Below, in pieces: positions 15,739 to 22,763 of a DNA stretch of 64,000 nucleotides. This stretch comes from Bacillota bacterium (GTDB taxonomy: Bacteria > Bacillota > Clostridia > Christensenellales > Christensenellaceae). Where the stretch lies: the NCBI GenBank assembly GCA_023408315.1, contig JAEYKI010000028.1, forward strand, positions 1 to 64,000, in the 5' to 3' direction. The stretch's first letter is position 1. Each line of letters opens with the position of its first letter. The notes under the pieces are model-generated. The model searched no databases. It was not told where the DNA came from and saw only the letters and a list, made by a program, of their open reading frames with translations. The position numbers and the translations under genes were made by a program.

Positions 15739-16278
15739 ATGAAAACCAGAGATCTTGTACTCACAGCTTTTTTTGCGGCATTAACCTGCGTCCTTTCCGT
15801 TATTTCCATTCCCATACCCATCAGCCCAGTGCCGCTTTCCCTATCCCTGGCCGCCATATTTCTGGCGGGCGCGCTGCTTCCCAAAAACCAGGCTGCAGTT
15901 GCGCAAATCGTATACATCCTGCTGGGCGTTATTGGCCTGCCGGTATTCAGTAAAATGCAGGCGGGTCCCGGCGTACTTGCAGGGCCGACAGGCGGTTACC
16001 TGATCGCTTACCCCATCATGGCTTATTTAATCGCCCTGATTATAGAAAAAACCGGAAAACGCAACTTTCCGGTTTATGTCCTCTCCATGGTTTGCAGCCT
16101 TGTGGTCTGCTATACGCTGGGCACGTTCTGGCTTTCGGCGGTGGCGCACCTCAGCTTTGAAGCCGCTCTTGCGGCGGGCGTTCTGCCCTTTGCGGTCCTG
16201 GATGTGGTCAAGGCAATACTCGCTTCCCTGCTTGCCCTGGCTTTAAACCGCGCGCTTTCCAAGCGAAACGCCGCATAA
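15739..16278 (+). CDS. bioY: Biotin ECF transporter S component (BioY)
   Basis: A 179-residue integral membrane protein with about six hydrophobic helices that binds biotin for uptake. The BioY signature is clear: SIPIPISPVPLSLS near residue 25 and GPGVLAGPTGGYLIAYP near residue 75. The EcfA ATPases and EcfT are not in this window, so it either shares a general ECF module encoded elsewhere or works alone. It is monocistronic, with its own promoter and the dyad at 15706-15734. No biotin synthesis genes are nearby. Confidence 0.95.
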   Translation: MKTRDLVLTAFFAALTCVLSVISIPIPISPVPLSLSLAAIFLAGALLPKNQAAVAQIVYILLGVIGLPVFSKMQAGPGVLAGPTGGYLIAYPIMAYLIALIIEKTGKRNFPVYVLSMVCSLVVCYTLGTFWLSAVAHLSFEAALAAGVLPFAVLDVVKAILASLLALALNRALSKRNAA

Positions 16279-16288
16279 TTCTTTTTTT

Positions 16289-16522
16289 ATGGGGTTTCGC
16301 CCCATACCCCACTTCTTTTCTGAAAAAAAGAAGCAAAAAACTTTCATTGCAAAACGCTACGCGTTTTGGAGAAAAAAATAACAAGCAGGTTATCTGCTTT
16401 AGGTTATCTGGTAAACTGCTTGTTTTATTTTTATTAAAATGCTGCGTAGCGGCATTTTCCAGGATGGGATTCTAAAAAGACGATCGTCCCTTTAGCGGAG
16501 ATTTGGAGGCAGCGCCTCCAAG
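16289..16522 (-). repeat. Composite repeat element, copy B (longest form)
   Basis: Lies between the convergent bioY and gntR genes. From the left it holds a GGGGTTTCGCCCC hairpin, an ACTTCTTTTC/GAAAAAAAGAAG pair, a CAAAACGC/GCGTTTTG hairpin, an AACAAGCAG...CTGCTTGTT pair, AATGCTGC/GCGGCATT, a GGGATTC box, a GACGATCGTC dyad and a GGAGGC/GCCTCC hairpin ending 11 bases from the gntR stop. Confidence 0.7.
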
Positions 16523-16532
16523 AAAAGGCTTA

Positions 16533-16898
16533 TTAATAATTTTCCCGTATGAGCTCGACCAGTTCGTTAAACGAAAGGCCGAGCTCTTTATAATACGCAA
16601 TGTCTTTTTTTAATTTTTCGCTTGCCAGTTCAAACCGTTTGCTATCAAGCTCACCCTGCTGCATGGGCGCCACAAAACATCCCTTGCCCACCATGGTGTA
16701 TATAAAGCCCTGCCGCTCCAGCTCTTCCCACGCTTTTTTTATGGTAATCACGCTAATCCGCAATTCTTTTGCAACCGTGCGGATGGGGGGCAGGCAGTAA
16801 TCCCGCTTAAGCTCCCCCTTAATGATCTGCGCTGAAATCTGTTCGTATATTTGCTGGTAGATCGGTTTATCCGACGTATTTGAGAATACAATGTTCAT
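16533..16898 (-). CDS. GntR-family regulator, YtrA subfamily
   Basis: A 121-residue repressor with an N-terminal winged helix (DKPIYQQIYEQISAQIIKG, then PPIRTVAKELRISVITIKKAWEEL and GKGCFV) and only a short dimerisation tail, as in YtrA-type GntR proteins that control ABC transporter operons. It is the last gene of the operon, five bases after the permease. It most likely represses its own operon by binding the dyad at 18409-18431, although the effector is unknown. Confidence 0.92.
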   Translation of the reverse strand: MNIVFSNTSDKPIYQQIYEQISAQIIKGELKRDYCLPPIRTVAKELRISVITIKKAWEELERQGFIYTMVGKGCFVAPMQQGELDSKRFELASEKLKKDIAYYKELGLSFNELVELIRENY

Positions 16899-16903
16899 CT
16901 GTT

Positions 16904-17551
16904 TTACAGGTCTACCTTTTCAAAATTTGCTTCCGCCCTGCGGCTGGCAAGCCAAGTCACAAGTACAAAGACCGCAATGCACACCGCAAGGGTAGGCACC
17001 TGGCTTTCCAGGCGCGTGGCCCCCATTGGATTGAGATTGAGAGAAAGAACGGGACTCGCGTGCACCGCAAACTCAACCGCACCCACAAAAACGCCCGAAG
17101 CGAGAATACCCGCCAAGATTGCCCAGCCCGCTTTATATGCTTTTTTGTAAAACAGCGGGAATACAGTACTATTGAATATGGCAAACATAACCAATACAAG
17201 CCCAAAAAACGCAATATTCAAGTTCATACCGGCTCCATTTTCAAACGTAAACATCATGTTGTGAAGTATGGCGAACGGTATGGCTATGGCAACCTGTAAA
17301 AGCTCGAATATCACCGTGCTTAAAACACGCGCGCGCACAACGTCTCTCTTACGGACGGGCAGGGACGCAGTAAAAAAGATGTCCTGGTTTGCCCGGCCAA
17401 TAAAAAACGTGTTCATGATGCCCATAAAAACGTATCCAAAGGCAATAAAGAACGGCCAGCTTGGCACCAGAAGCAGCACGCCAAAAAACAGAAACATATA
17501 TGTGCTGGGGTGCACCGCCAGCTTAAATTCTTTATACAGTAAGTCCTTCAT
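16904..17551 (-). CDS. ABC-2-type transporter permease
   Basis: A 215-residue membrane protein with about six hydrophobic segments and the N-terminal MKDLLYKEFKLAVHPS seen in ABC-2 permeases controlled by YtrA-type regulators. A cytoplasmic 'LPVRKRDVVRARVLS' loop near residue 65 is typical of the coupling region. Its start overlaps the ATPase stop by four bases. Related systems export antimicrobial peptides or cell-envelope agents; the substrate here is unknown. Confidence 0.85.
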   Translation of the reverse strand: MKDLLYKEFKLAVHPSTYMFLFFGVLLLVPSWPFFIAFGYVFMGIMNTFFIGRANQDIFFTASLPVRKRDVVRARVLSTVIFELLQVAIAIPFAILHNMMFTFENGAGMNLNIAFFGLVLVMFAIFNSTVFPLFYKKAYKAGWAILAGILASGVFVGAVEFAVHASPVLSLNLNPMGATRLESQVPTLAVCIAVFVLVTWLASRRAEANFEKVDL

Positions 17552-18390
17552 TCCCGCGTCTCCCTTTCAAAATAAATCATGATGGATTCAATATCCGCCG
17601 CGTCCACCTCCAGGCCTGCCGGCAGGTCCGCCGTTCTCGCAAGCCCGGAAAATCCAAACGCGTTTTTCTTGTAGCCAACAAGTTTGCTCCTTGCTTCCGC
17701 AAACTGCCCGCTTGTGCCTTTTACGATTCTATACGAGTTCAAAAAATCATCCTTGTCCGCGCTGGTCACAATTTCACCGTTCCGGATATAGGTGATAAAG
17801 TCTGCGCATTTCTCCAGGTCAGAAGTGATCTGCGTGGAGAACAGGATGCTCTTGTCCCCTTCTTCAATCAATTCCTGGAACAACTCCAGCAGGTCGTCGC
17901 GGGAAACCGGGTCAAGTCCGCTGGTGGGTTCGTCCAGTATCAGCAGTCTCGCGTTGTGCGAGAGCGCAAGCGCCAGCGCAAACTTGATCTTCATACCCGC
18001 AGAAAGTTCATCCACTTTTTTGTCCGGGTTGAGGTCAAAGCGTTTTAAATACTTCGCAAATACTGCGTCGTCCCATTCGTCATAAAACCGTTTCACAACG
18101 CCCGCTATGGCGCCTACCTTGTTCTTGGGATAATATGCTACGCCGCCCAGCATCAGCGCTATCTTTTGCTTGAATTTCAGTTCGTTTTTGGCAAAACTTT
18201 CGCCAAATACGGTTACATTTCCGCTGTCCGGGTGCACCAGGTTCAGCATAGATTTCAGCGTGGTTGTTTTTCCCGCGCCGTTCCTGCCTATGAACCCCAT
18301 AATATATCCCTGATCCAACGTAAACGATACGTTTTTGAGCGCAAAGGCCTCGTATTTTTTACATAGGTTTTCCACGGCCAATAGTTCCAT
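17548..18390 (-). CDS. ABC transporter ATP-binding protein
   Basis: A 280-residue ATPase with Walker A GRNGAGKTTT near residue 36, signature LSAGMKIKFALALALS, and Walker B LLILDEPTSGLDP. The signature has SAG instead of SGG, as in several YtrB-like drug or bacitracin-type exporters. A C-terminal extension of about 60 residues follows the nucleotide-binding domain. It is first in the ATPase-permease-GntR operon and has an AGGAGG site before ATG. Confidence 0.92.
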   Translation of the reverse strand: MELLAVENLCKKYEAFALKNVSFTLDQGYIMGFIGRNGAGKTTTLKSMLNLVHPDSGNVTVFGESFAKNELKFKQKIALMLGGVAYYPKNKVGAIAGVVKRFYDEWDDAVFAKYLKRFDLNPDKKVDELSAGMKIKFALALALSHNARLLILDEPTSGLDPVSRDDLLELFQELIEEGDKSILFSTQITSDLEKCADFITYIRNGEIVTSADKDDFLNSYRIVKGTSGQFAEARSKLVGYKKNAFGFSGLARTADLPAGLEVDAADIESIMIYFERETRE

Positions 18391-18408
18391 TTAATAACCT
18401 CCTTCAAA

Positions 18409-18458
18409 TTGTGCATATCGTACATGCACAATATACTCTGTTCGTTTTCTTTTGTCAA
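18409..18458 (-). promoter_or_regulatory. GntR operator and promoter of the ABC operon
   Basis: On the minus strand TTGACA (18453-18458) and TATATT (18430-18435) are 17 bases apart. Directly downstream is a perfect dyad, TTGTGCAT/ATGCACAA with a 7-base spacer (18409-18431), overlapping the -10. This is where a GntR dimer would block transcription. Confidence 0.8.
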
Positions 18459-18480
18459 TAGTTTTTTAAAATAAAAAGCC

Positions 18481-18884
18481 CTTTTTACAAAGGATATTTT
18501 TCCGGGGTTTCACCGCGTTTCCCACCTTCTTTTCTTAAAGGCTCTGTTAGTATTTCTGTTGTTATTAATAACGTTTAGGAGCGGAAAAATATATAATTGA
18601 TATTGAATAGAACCCTTTTATTCTTAACACGAAACACAGAATAAACTAAAAAATAAATTCAAATGTTTTTGCCTCCCTCCGACGAGAGAGCCTGGAATGA
18701 AGCAAATATAATAATTTGGGCTCATCAAAAATAGCACTGATTAATTATCAACACTTTGTTTTAAGAGAACCTCTTAAAAAAGAAAAAAAGTAAAAAAATT
18801 TGTGGAACTCTATAAGCACGCAGATTATCTAAAAATACTGTATGCCAAAGACTTGGAGACCCAAAGTCTACAAAAAAGCCAGGC
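18481..18884. other. AT-rich intergenic stretch with decayed repeats
   Basis: About 400 bases without a supported gene. A degenerate copy of the GGGGTTTC...ACCTTCTTTTC module lies at about 18500-18545, and a run like 'AAAAAAGAAAAAAAGTAAAAAAA' (in two parts) lies at 18775-18800. Nothing else is recognisable. Confidence 0.4.
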
Positions 18885-19769
18885 CTATAAGCCCACCTCC
18901 GGAAAACGGATTACGTTTGTTTCAACCGTTTTGCCGTTCAGATAACCAAGCGGGCCCTCGCTAATATGAAAAACAATCCGTGTTGCCCAAAGCGCCTGAT
19001 ATTTTGCGCCGTATTGTTTGTTGGCGGCGCGGTCCCCATACTTGTCGTCTCCCAGCACGGGGAGGCCAACGCTGGCCAGGTGCGCGCGTATCTGGTGGGT
19101 GCGGCCTGTCAGCAGTTCCACCTCCAGCAGGGCCAGTTTTCCATTCGTTTCTAGCATGGTATAGCGTGTTTTAACGGTAAGCGCGCCCGTTGACGGCTGG
19201 TTTAAAATCCGCACTTGCGCCGCGCCTGCGTCTTTTTTTAAATATCCGGTCAACTCGTCTTCCGGCTTGGGCGGAATCCCTGCAACAATTACCCTGTAAT
19301 ACTTGGATATGCGCCTCTCTGCAATCGCTTTGCTAAGCAAATCATACATCCGCTCGTTCTTTGCAAACAGCACAAGCCCGCCCGTATTGTGGTCCAGCCG
19401 GTGGCAAGCAAGCGGCAATATTCCTTCATCCGCATAAAAAAAAGCCAGCAACTTCTGGAGGCAAGGCTTGCCGTCCTCCCTGTCGTCCACAACAGATATG
19501 CCGGGGTTTTTATTTACAACCGCCATATTCTCATCCTGCCACACAATATCGGGAACAGGGTAAGGCCGCGCATCCCTGGGGAGATATACCTCCAGCACAT
19601 CGCCAACGCGCACGGTTTCATTCTGTTTTATCCTTATGCCGTTACGCTTTATGTCTCCATTCCGAAGTGTTTTTTTAGCGTCACCTTGCCGCACGCCGGG
19701 CAGCATGTCCGCAACACAATCCAGCAGTTTTCTTGCATCCTGCCCGCGCGGTACAATCAGCCTCACCAT
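18885..19769 (-). CDS. RluA-family pseudouridine synthase with S4 domain
   Basis: A 294-residue enzyme with an N-terminal S4 RNA-binding domain (about residues 12-70, ending VRVGDVLEVYLP) and a catalytic domain containing CHRLDHNTGGLVLFAKN near residue 120, with Asp in HRLD. The C-terminal LTGRTHQIRAHLASVGLPVLGD block is intact. It modifies uridines in rRNA or tRNA; the precise site is unknown. It is the last gene of a three-gene run with a nitroreductase and a GNAT protein, three bases after the nitroreductase stop. Confidence 0.92.
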   Translation of the reverse strand: MVRLIVPRGQDARKLLDCVADMLPGVRQGDAKKTLRNGDIKRNGIRIKQNETVRVGDVLEVYLPRDARPYPVPDIVWQDENMAVVNKNPGISVVDDREDGKPCLQKLLAFFYADEGILPLACHRLDHNTGGLVLFAKNERMYDLLSKAIAERRISKYYRVIVAGIPPKPEDELTGYLKKDAGAAQVRILNQPSTGALTVKTRYTMLETNGKLALLEVELLTGRTHQIRAHLASVGLPVLGDDKYGDRAANKQYGAKYQALWATRIVFHISEGPLGYLNGKTVETNVIRFPEVGL

Positions 19770-19772
19770 AGC

Positions 19773-20288
19773 TCAATATTTCTCCAGATGCACTTTTTGC
19801 GCATAGAACTCGTTATGTGCAGCCTTTTCTTCGCCCGCATACCCAAGCGCAACCAGGCTGAACGGAATGACGTCCGGCGGTATCTCAAGCACAGAGCGCA
19901 CCCCCTCCACATTCGCGGGCGTGGGCCAGCAACCCAGCCAGCAGGAACCAATCCCCTCTCCGGTTGCCGCAATCAGCATATTTTGCGTACACGCCCCGCA
20001 GTCTTCCGTAAAATAGCCGTCCAGTTCCCGTGGGCAGCCGTCCAGATTCGCCACCACGGCAATGGCCATATCCGCTTCTCGCAGCAGCCGCCAGTATTTG
20101 CACACGCGTGAAAGCTTCGCCAGCTTTTCCGGGTCACGTATCACAATAAACTCCCACGGCTGAAAATTATGCGCGCTGGGCGCGGCCATGCCGGCAGCCA
20201 GTATTTTTTGTACAATTTCGTGCGGTACTTTTCCCTGTTTAAACTTGCGGATGCTCCTGCGGCGGAGCAGCGCCCCGTAATCACTCAA
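19773..20288 (-). CDS. Nitroreductase-family flavoprotein
   Basis: A 171-residue FMN-dependent oxidoreductase. The N-terminal RRRSIRKFKQGKVP and APSAHNFQPWEFIVI carry the FMN-phosphate and ring contacts, and GIGSCWLGC plus VALGYAGEE complete the family pattern. The reaction is NAD(P)H-dependent reduction of nitro compounds, quinones or flavins; the physiological substrate is not known. The start overlaps the GNAT stop by eight bases, so the two are probably coupled. Confidence 0.88.
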   Translation of the reverse strand: MSDYGALLRRRSIRKFKQGKVPHEIVQKILAAGMAAPSAHNFQPWEFIVIRDPEKLAKLSRVCKYWRLLREADMAIAVVANLDGCPRELDGYFTEDCGACTQNMLIAATGEGIGSCWLGCWPTPANVEGVRSVLEIPPDVIPFSLVALGYAGEEKAAHNEFYAQKVHLEKY

Positions 20289-20751
20289 TGGTATGTACCT
20301 CCCCGCATTTGGATGGAAATACGCAGTCTTCCTTTTTCAGTTTCATGTGAACATGAGGTATGTTTTCGTCCAGATATTCCTCTCCATACCTTTGGAACCC
20401 AAACCTGCTGTAAAAATGTTCCGCATATTTTTGAGCCCCAATGTGTATCTCATTGGCCCAGGTAAACGCCTTAAACAAAAGAAGGCGGATCGCCAGGTCG
20501 CCTATGCCCTGCCCCCGGTAATCAGAGAGCACGCACAACCTCCCTATCCTAAAATGTTCTCCGTCAAAATAGATACGGCCGGTGCCAGCGGGCGTTCCAT
20601 CCACATATACAATCAGATGCACCGCCTGTTTGTCAAATCCGTCCAAATCCAAATCAGGGCTGCAGCCCTGCTCTTCCACAAACACTTTGCGCCGTATTTC
20701 AAATGCAATTTGGGTATCCTGCGTACCCAAAATCCACTCGTTTGTAATCAT
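20281..20751 (-). CDS. GNAT-family N-acetyltransferase
   Basis: A 156-residue acetyltransferase. Motif A reads RLCVLSDYRGQGIGDLAIRLL, the acetyl-CoA pyrophosphate loop being RGQGIG, with VYVDGTPAGTGRIYF upstream and an FQRYGEEYLDE segment at the C-terminal end. The similarity is to the ElaA/YjcF group. The acceptor is unknown. A DnaA box lies seven bases before its ATG and no strong ribosome-binding site is visible, so the DnaA-box region could influence its expression. Confidence 0.85.
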   Translation of the reverse strand: MITNEWILGTQDTQIAFEIRRKVFVEEQGCSPDLDLDGFDKQAVHLIVYVDGTPAGTGRIYFDGEHFRIGRLCVLSDYRGQGIGDLAIRLLLFKAFTWANEIHIGAQKYAEHFYSRFGFQRYGEEYLDENIPHVHMKLKKEDCVFPSKCGEVHTIE

Positions 20752-20757
20752 GTTTTT

Positions 20758-20906
20758 TTATCCACAGCCTTTAATTTTTTCCAGACTTTATCCATATTTA
20801 TTCTACAAATAATTTCCCATTAAAATGGCGATTTTCTTTTTTTATTCCCCGCTTATCCACAAAACGGCCTCAAAATGTGGATAGGTTTGCGAATTTATGT
20901 GGATAA
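20758..20906. promoter_or_regulatory. Cluster of DnaA boxes beside dnaB
   Basis: Exact TTATCCACA boxes lie at 20758-20766 and 20853-20861 (plus) and at 20898-20906 (minus). One-mismatch boxes lie at 20788-20796 (TTATCCATA) and 20876-20884 (minus). The interval 20766-20850 is very AT-rich. The arrangement resembles an origin or a DnaA-binding regulatory region. No dnaA or dnaN gene is in the window. Confidence 0.75.
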
Positions 20907-20962
20907 CTCCTTCCGAGAGCACGCATACTGTAAATTTATCCCAAAACAATTTGGGGGTGTTT

Positions 20963-22315
20963 TTAGTATTCGGGCTGGGTATGAAAGGTATCTACTTCCT
21001 CATATTTTGTATACTCTCCGTTCCATCCCACGGGTATGGAACCGGTCGGGCCGTTCCTCTGTTTGGCGATTATAATTTCGGCCTGCCCCATATTTTCGGC
21101 AGCGCTGGAATCACCATAATAATCTTCACGGTGCAGGAACAAAACAACGTCCGCATCCTGCTCAATAGCGCCCGATTCGCGCAGGTCGGAGAGCATAGGC
21201 CGCCTGGAGCTCTTGTCCCTCTTCTCCATGGCGCGCGAGAGCTGGGACAGAAGCACAATGGGCAAATTCAGCTCTTTTGCCATAATTTTCAGGGTACGCG
21301 TTAATTGCGCTACCTCCTGCTGCCTGTTCTCCGCCCGGCCGGAGCCGCTCATCAATTGCAAATAGTCAATTACAATCAGCCCCAGCGCCTCCGTCTTTTT
21401 AAGGCGGTGTGCCTTGGCAAGCATCTCCGTCGCCGTAATCACTGCAGAGTCGTCAATATACACAGGCGCTGTTTTTAAAACCTTAATGGCCGAAGCCAGC
21501 TTGTGGATATCCTGCTCGCTCACGTTGCCGCTGCGCAGGTTTTGGGAATCCACCTTTGCCTCCGCGCACAAAAGCCTGCCCGCAATCTGGTCCGCCGCCA
21601 TTTCGAGCGAAAAGATCAGGCAGGGAATATTCTTATTCATAGCCACATACTCAACAATATTGAGCGCAAAGCTGGTTTTGCCCATACCGGGGCGCCCGGC
21701 GATTACAATAAGCTGCCCGCCCTGCAGGCCGGATAATGTTCTGTCCAGCCTGGGGAATCCGGTTGGCACGCCCATCAGCCCGTCCTTGGATTCCATGGCG
21801 GCGCTGATCTTCATATATGTTTCTTCCAAAGCCTCGCGGATATGCACCAGCGAGCTTTTGGAGCTTTTCATGGCTATTCTGTATATGGCATCTCCAGCCC
21901 GGCCCACAATCTCTTCCGACGCCAAGTTTTCGCGGTAACATTCGTCCGAAATTTCAAGGCCAACATCTATTAAACGGCGCAGGGTAGATTTTTGCTGCAC
22001 AATGTCTATATAATACGTCAGGTTTGCAACGGAAGGCACTGTTTGCGTCAGGTCGGATAGGTATTCCACCCCGCCCAACTGCATCTTGCCCATCTGCTCC
22101 AGCTTCTGCGTCACCGTTACAATGTCTACGGAAACGCCGGCGGCAAACAGGTCCTGCATGGCAATAAAAATATCCCGGTGCCGCTGCTGAAAAAAGTCCT
22201 CGGCATGCAGCGCCTCCAGCGATTCGCCCACGCAGCGCTCAGATAAAAGCATGCTGCCCAGTATGGACTTTTCCGCCTCCGGACTGCTGGGAGGCACCCT
22301 GTTCGCTTCAGCCAT
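20963..22315 (-). CDS. dnaB: Replicative DNA helicase (DnaB; DnaC of Bacillus)
   Basis: A 450-residue hexameric helicase that unwinds DNA at the fork. The N-terminal domain starts VPPSSPEAEKSILGSMLL, and the RecA-like domain has Walker A AGRPGMGKTSFALN near residue 208, DYLQLM as Walker B, and VVLLSQLSRAMEKR. Length is normal. It is the last gene of the yybS-gdpP-rplI-dnaB run, one base after rplI, an order common near the origin in Firmicutes. Confidence 0.97.
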   Translation of the reverse strand: MAEANRVPPSSPEAEKSILGSMLLSERCVGESLEALHAEDFFQQRHRDIFIAMQDLFAAGVSVDIVTVTQKLEQMGKMQLGGVEYLSDLTQTVPSVANLTYYIDIVQQKSTLRRLIDVGLEISDECYRENLASEEIVGRAGDAIYRIAMKSSKSSLVHIREALEETYMKISAAMESKDGLMGVPTGFPRLDRTLSGLQGGQLIVIAGRPGMGKTSFALNIVEYVAMNKNIPCLIFSLEMAADQIAGRLLCAEAKVDSQNLRSGNVSEQDIHKLASAIKVLKTAPVYIDDSAVITATEMLAKAHRLKKTEALGLIVIDYLQLMSGSGRAENRQQEVAQLTRTLKIMAKELNLPIVLLSQLSRAMEKRDKSSRRPMLSDLRESGAIEQDADVVLFLHREDYYGDSSAAENMGQAEIIIAKQRNGPTGSIPVGWNGEYTKYEEVDTFHTQPEY

Positions 22316-22316
22316 T

Positions 22317-22763
22317 TTACGCGTCTTCCCTTATAACCACATGCAGTTTCGCGGATATCTCCGCGTACACCTTTACCTGCACGGTATATTCGCCCAGTTC
22401 CTTGATGTTGTCCATCACAAATTTCCGTTTATCTATATCCATACCGTGTTCTTTTTGCAGCGCTTCCGCAACTTCCTTGGCGGTCACCGCGCCAAACAGC
22501 CTGCCCGAACCGCCCGTTTTTGCGTTTACGGTAACGGCCATTCCGTCCAGTTTGGCTGCCAGGTCTTTTGCCTCCTGCTTTTCCACCGCCAGCTTATGTT
22601 TTGCCGCGTCGCTGGCTACTTTTACCGCATTCAGGTTTTCCGCCGTCGCTTCCCGAGCGAGTTTTTTGGGAAACAAAAAATTACGCGCATAGCCGTCGCT
22701 CACGTTTATAATTTCGCCCTTTTTGCCCTGGCCCTTTACATCCGCATTCAATATTACTTTCAT
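22317..22763 (-). CDS. rplI: 50S ribosomal protein L9
   Basis: A 148-residue L9 protein. The N-terminal signature KGEIINVSDGYARNFLFPKK is intact, a charged connecting helix spans about residues 41-75, and the C-terminal domain ends with KVYAEISAKLHVVI. I start at the ATG at 22761-22763 because it gives the family N-terminus MKVILNADVKGQGKKG; it shares one base with the gdpP stop (TGATG), so the two are translationally coupled. A longer open frame upstream lies inside gdpP and is not coding. Confidence 0.97.
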   Translation of the reverse strand: MKVILNADVKGQGKKGEIINVSDGYARNFLFPKKLAREATAENLNAVKVASDAAKHKLAVEKQEAKDLAAKLDGMAVTVNAKTGGSGRLFGAVTAKEVAEALQKEHGMDIDKRKFVMDNIKELGEYTVQVKVYAEISAKLHVVIREDA

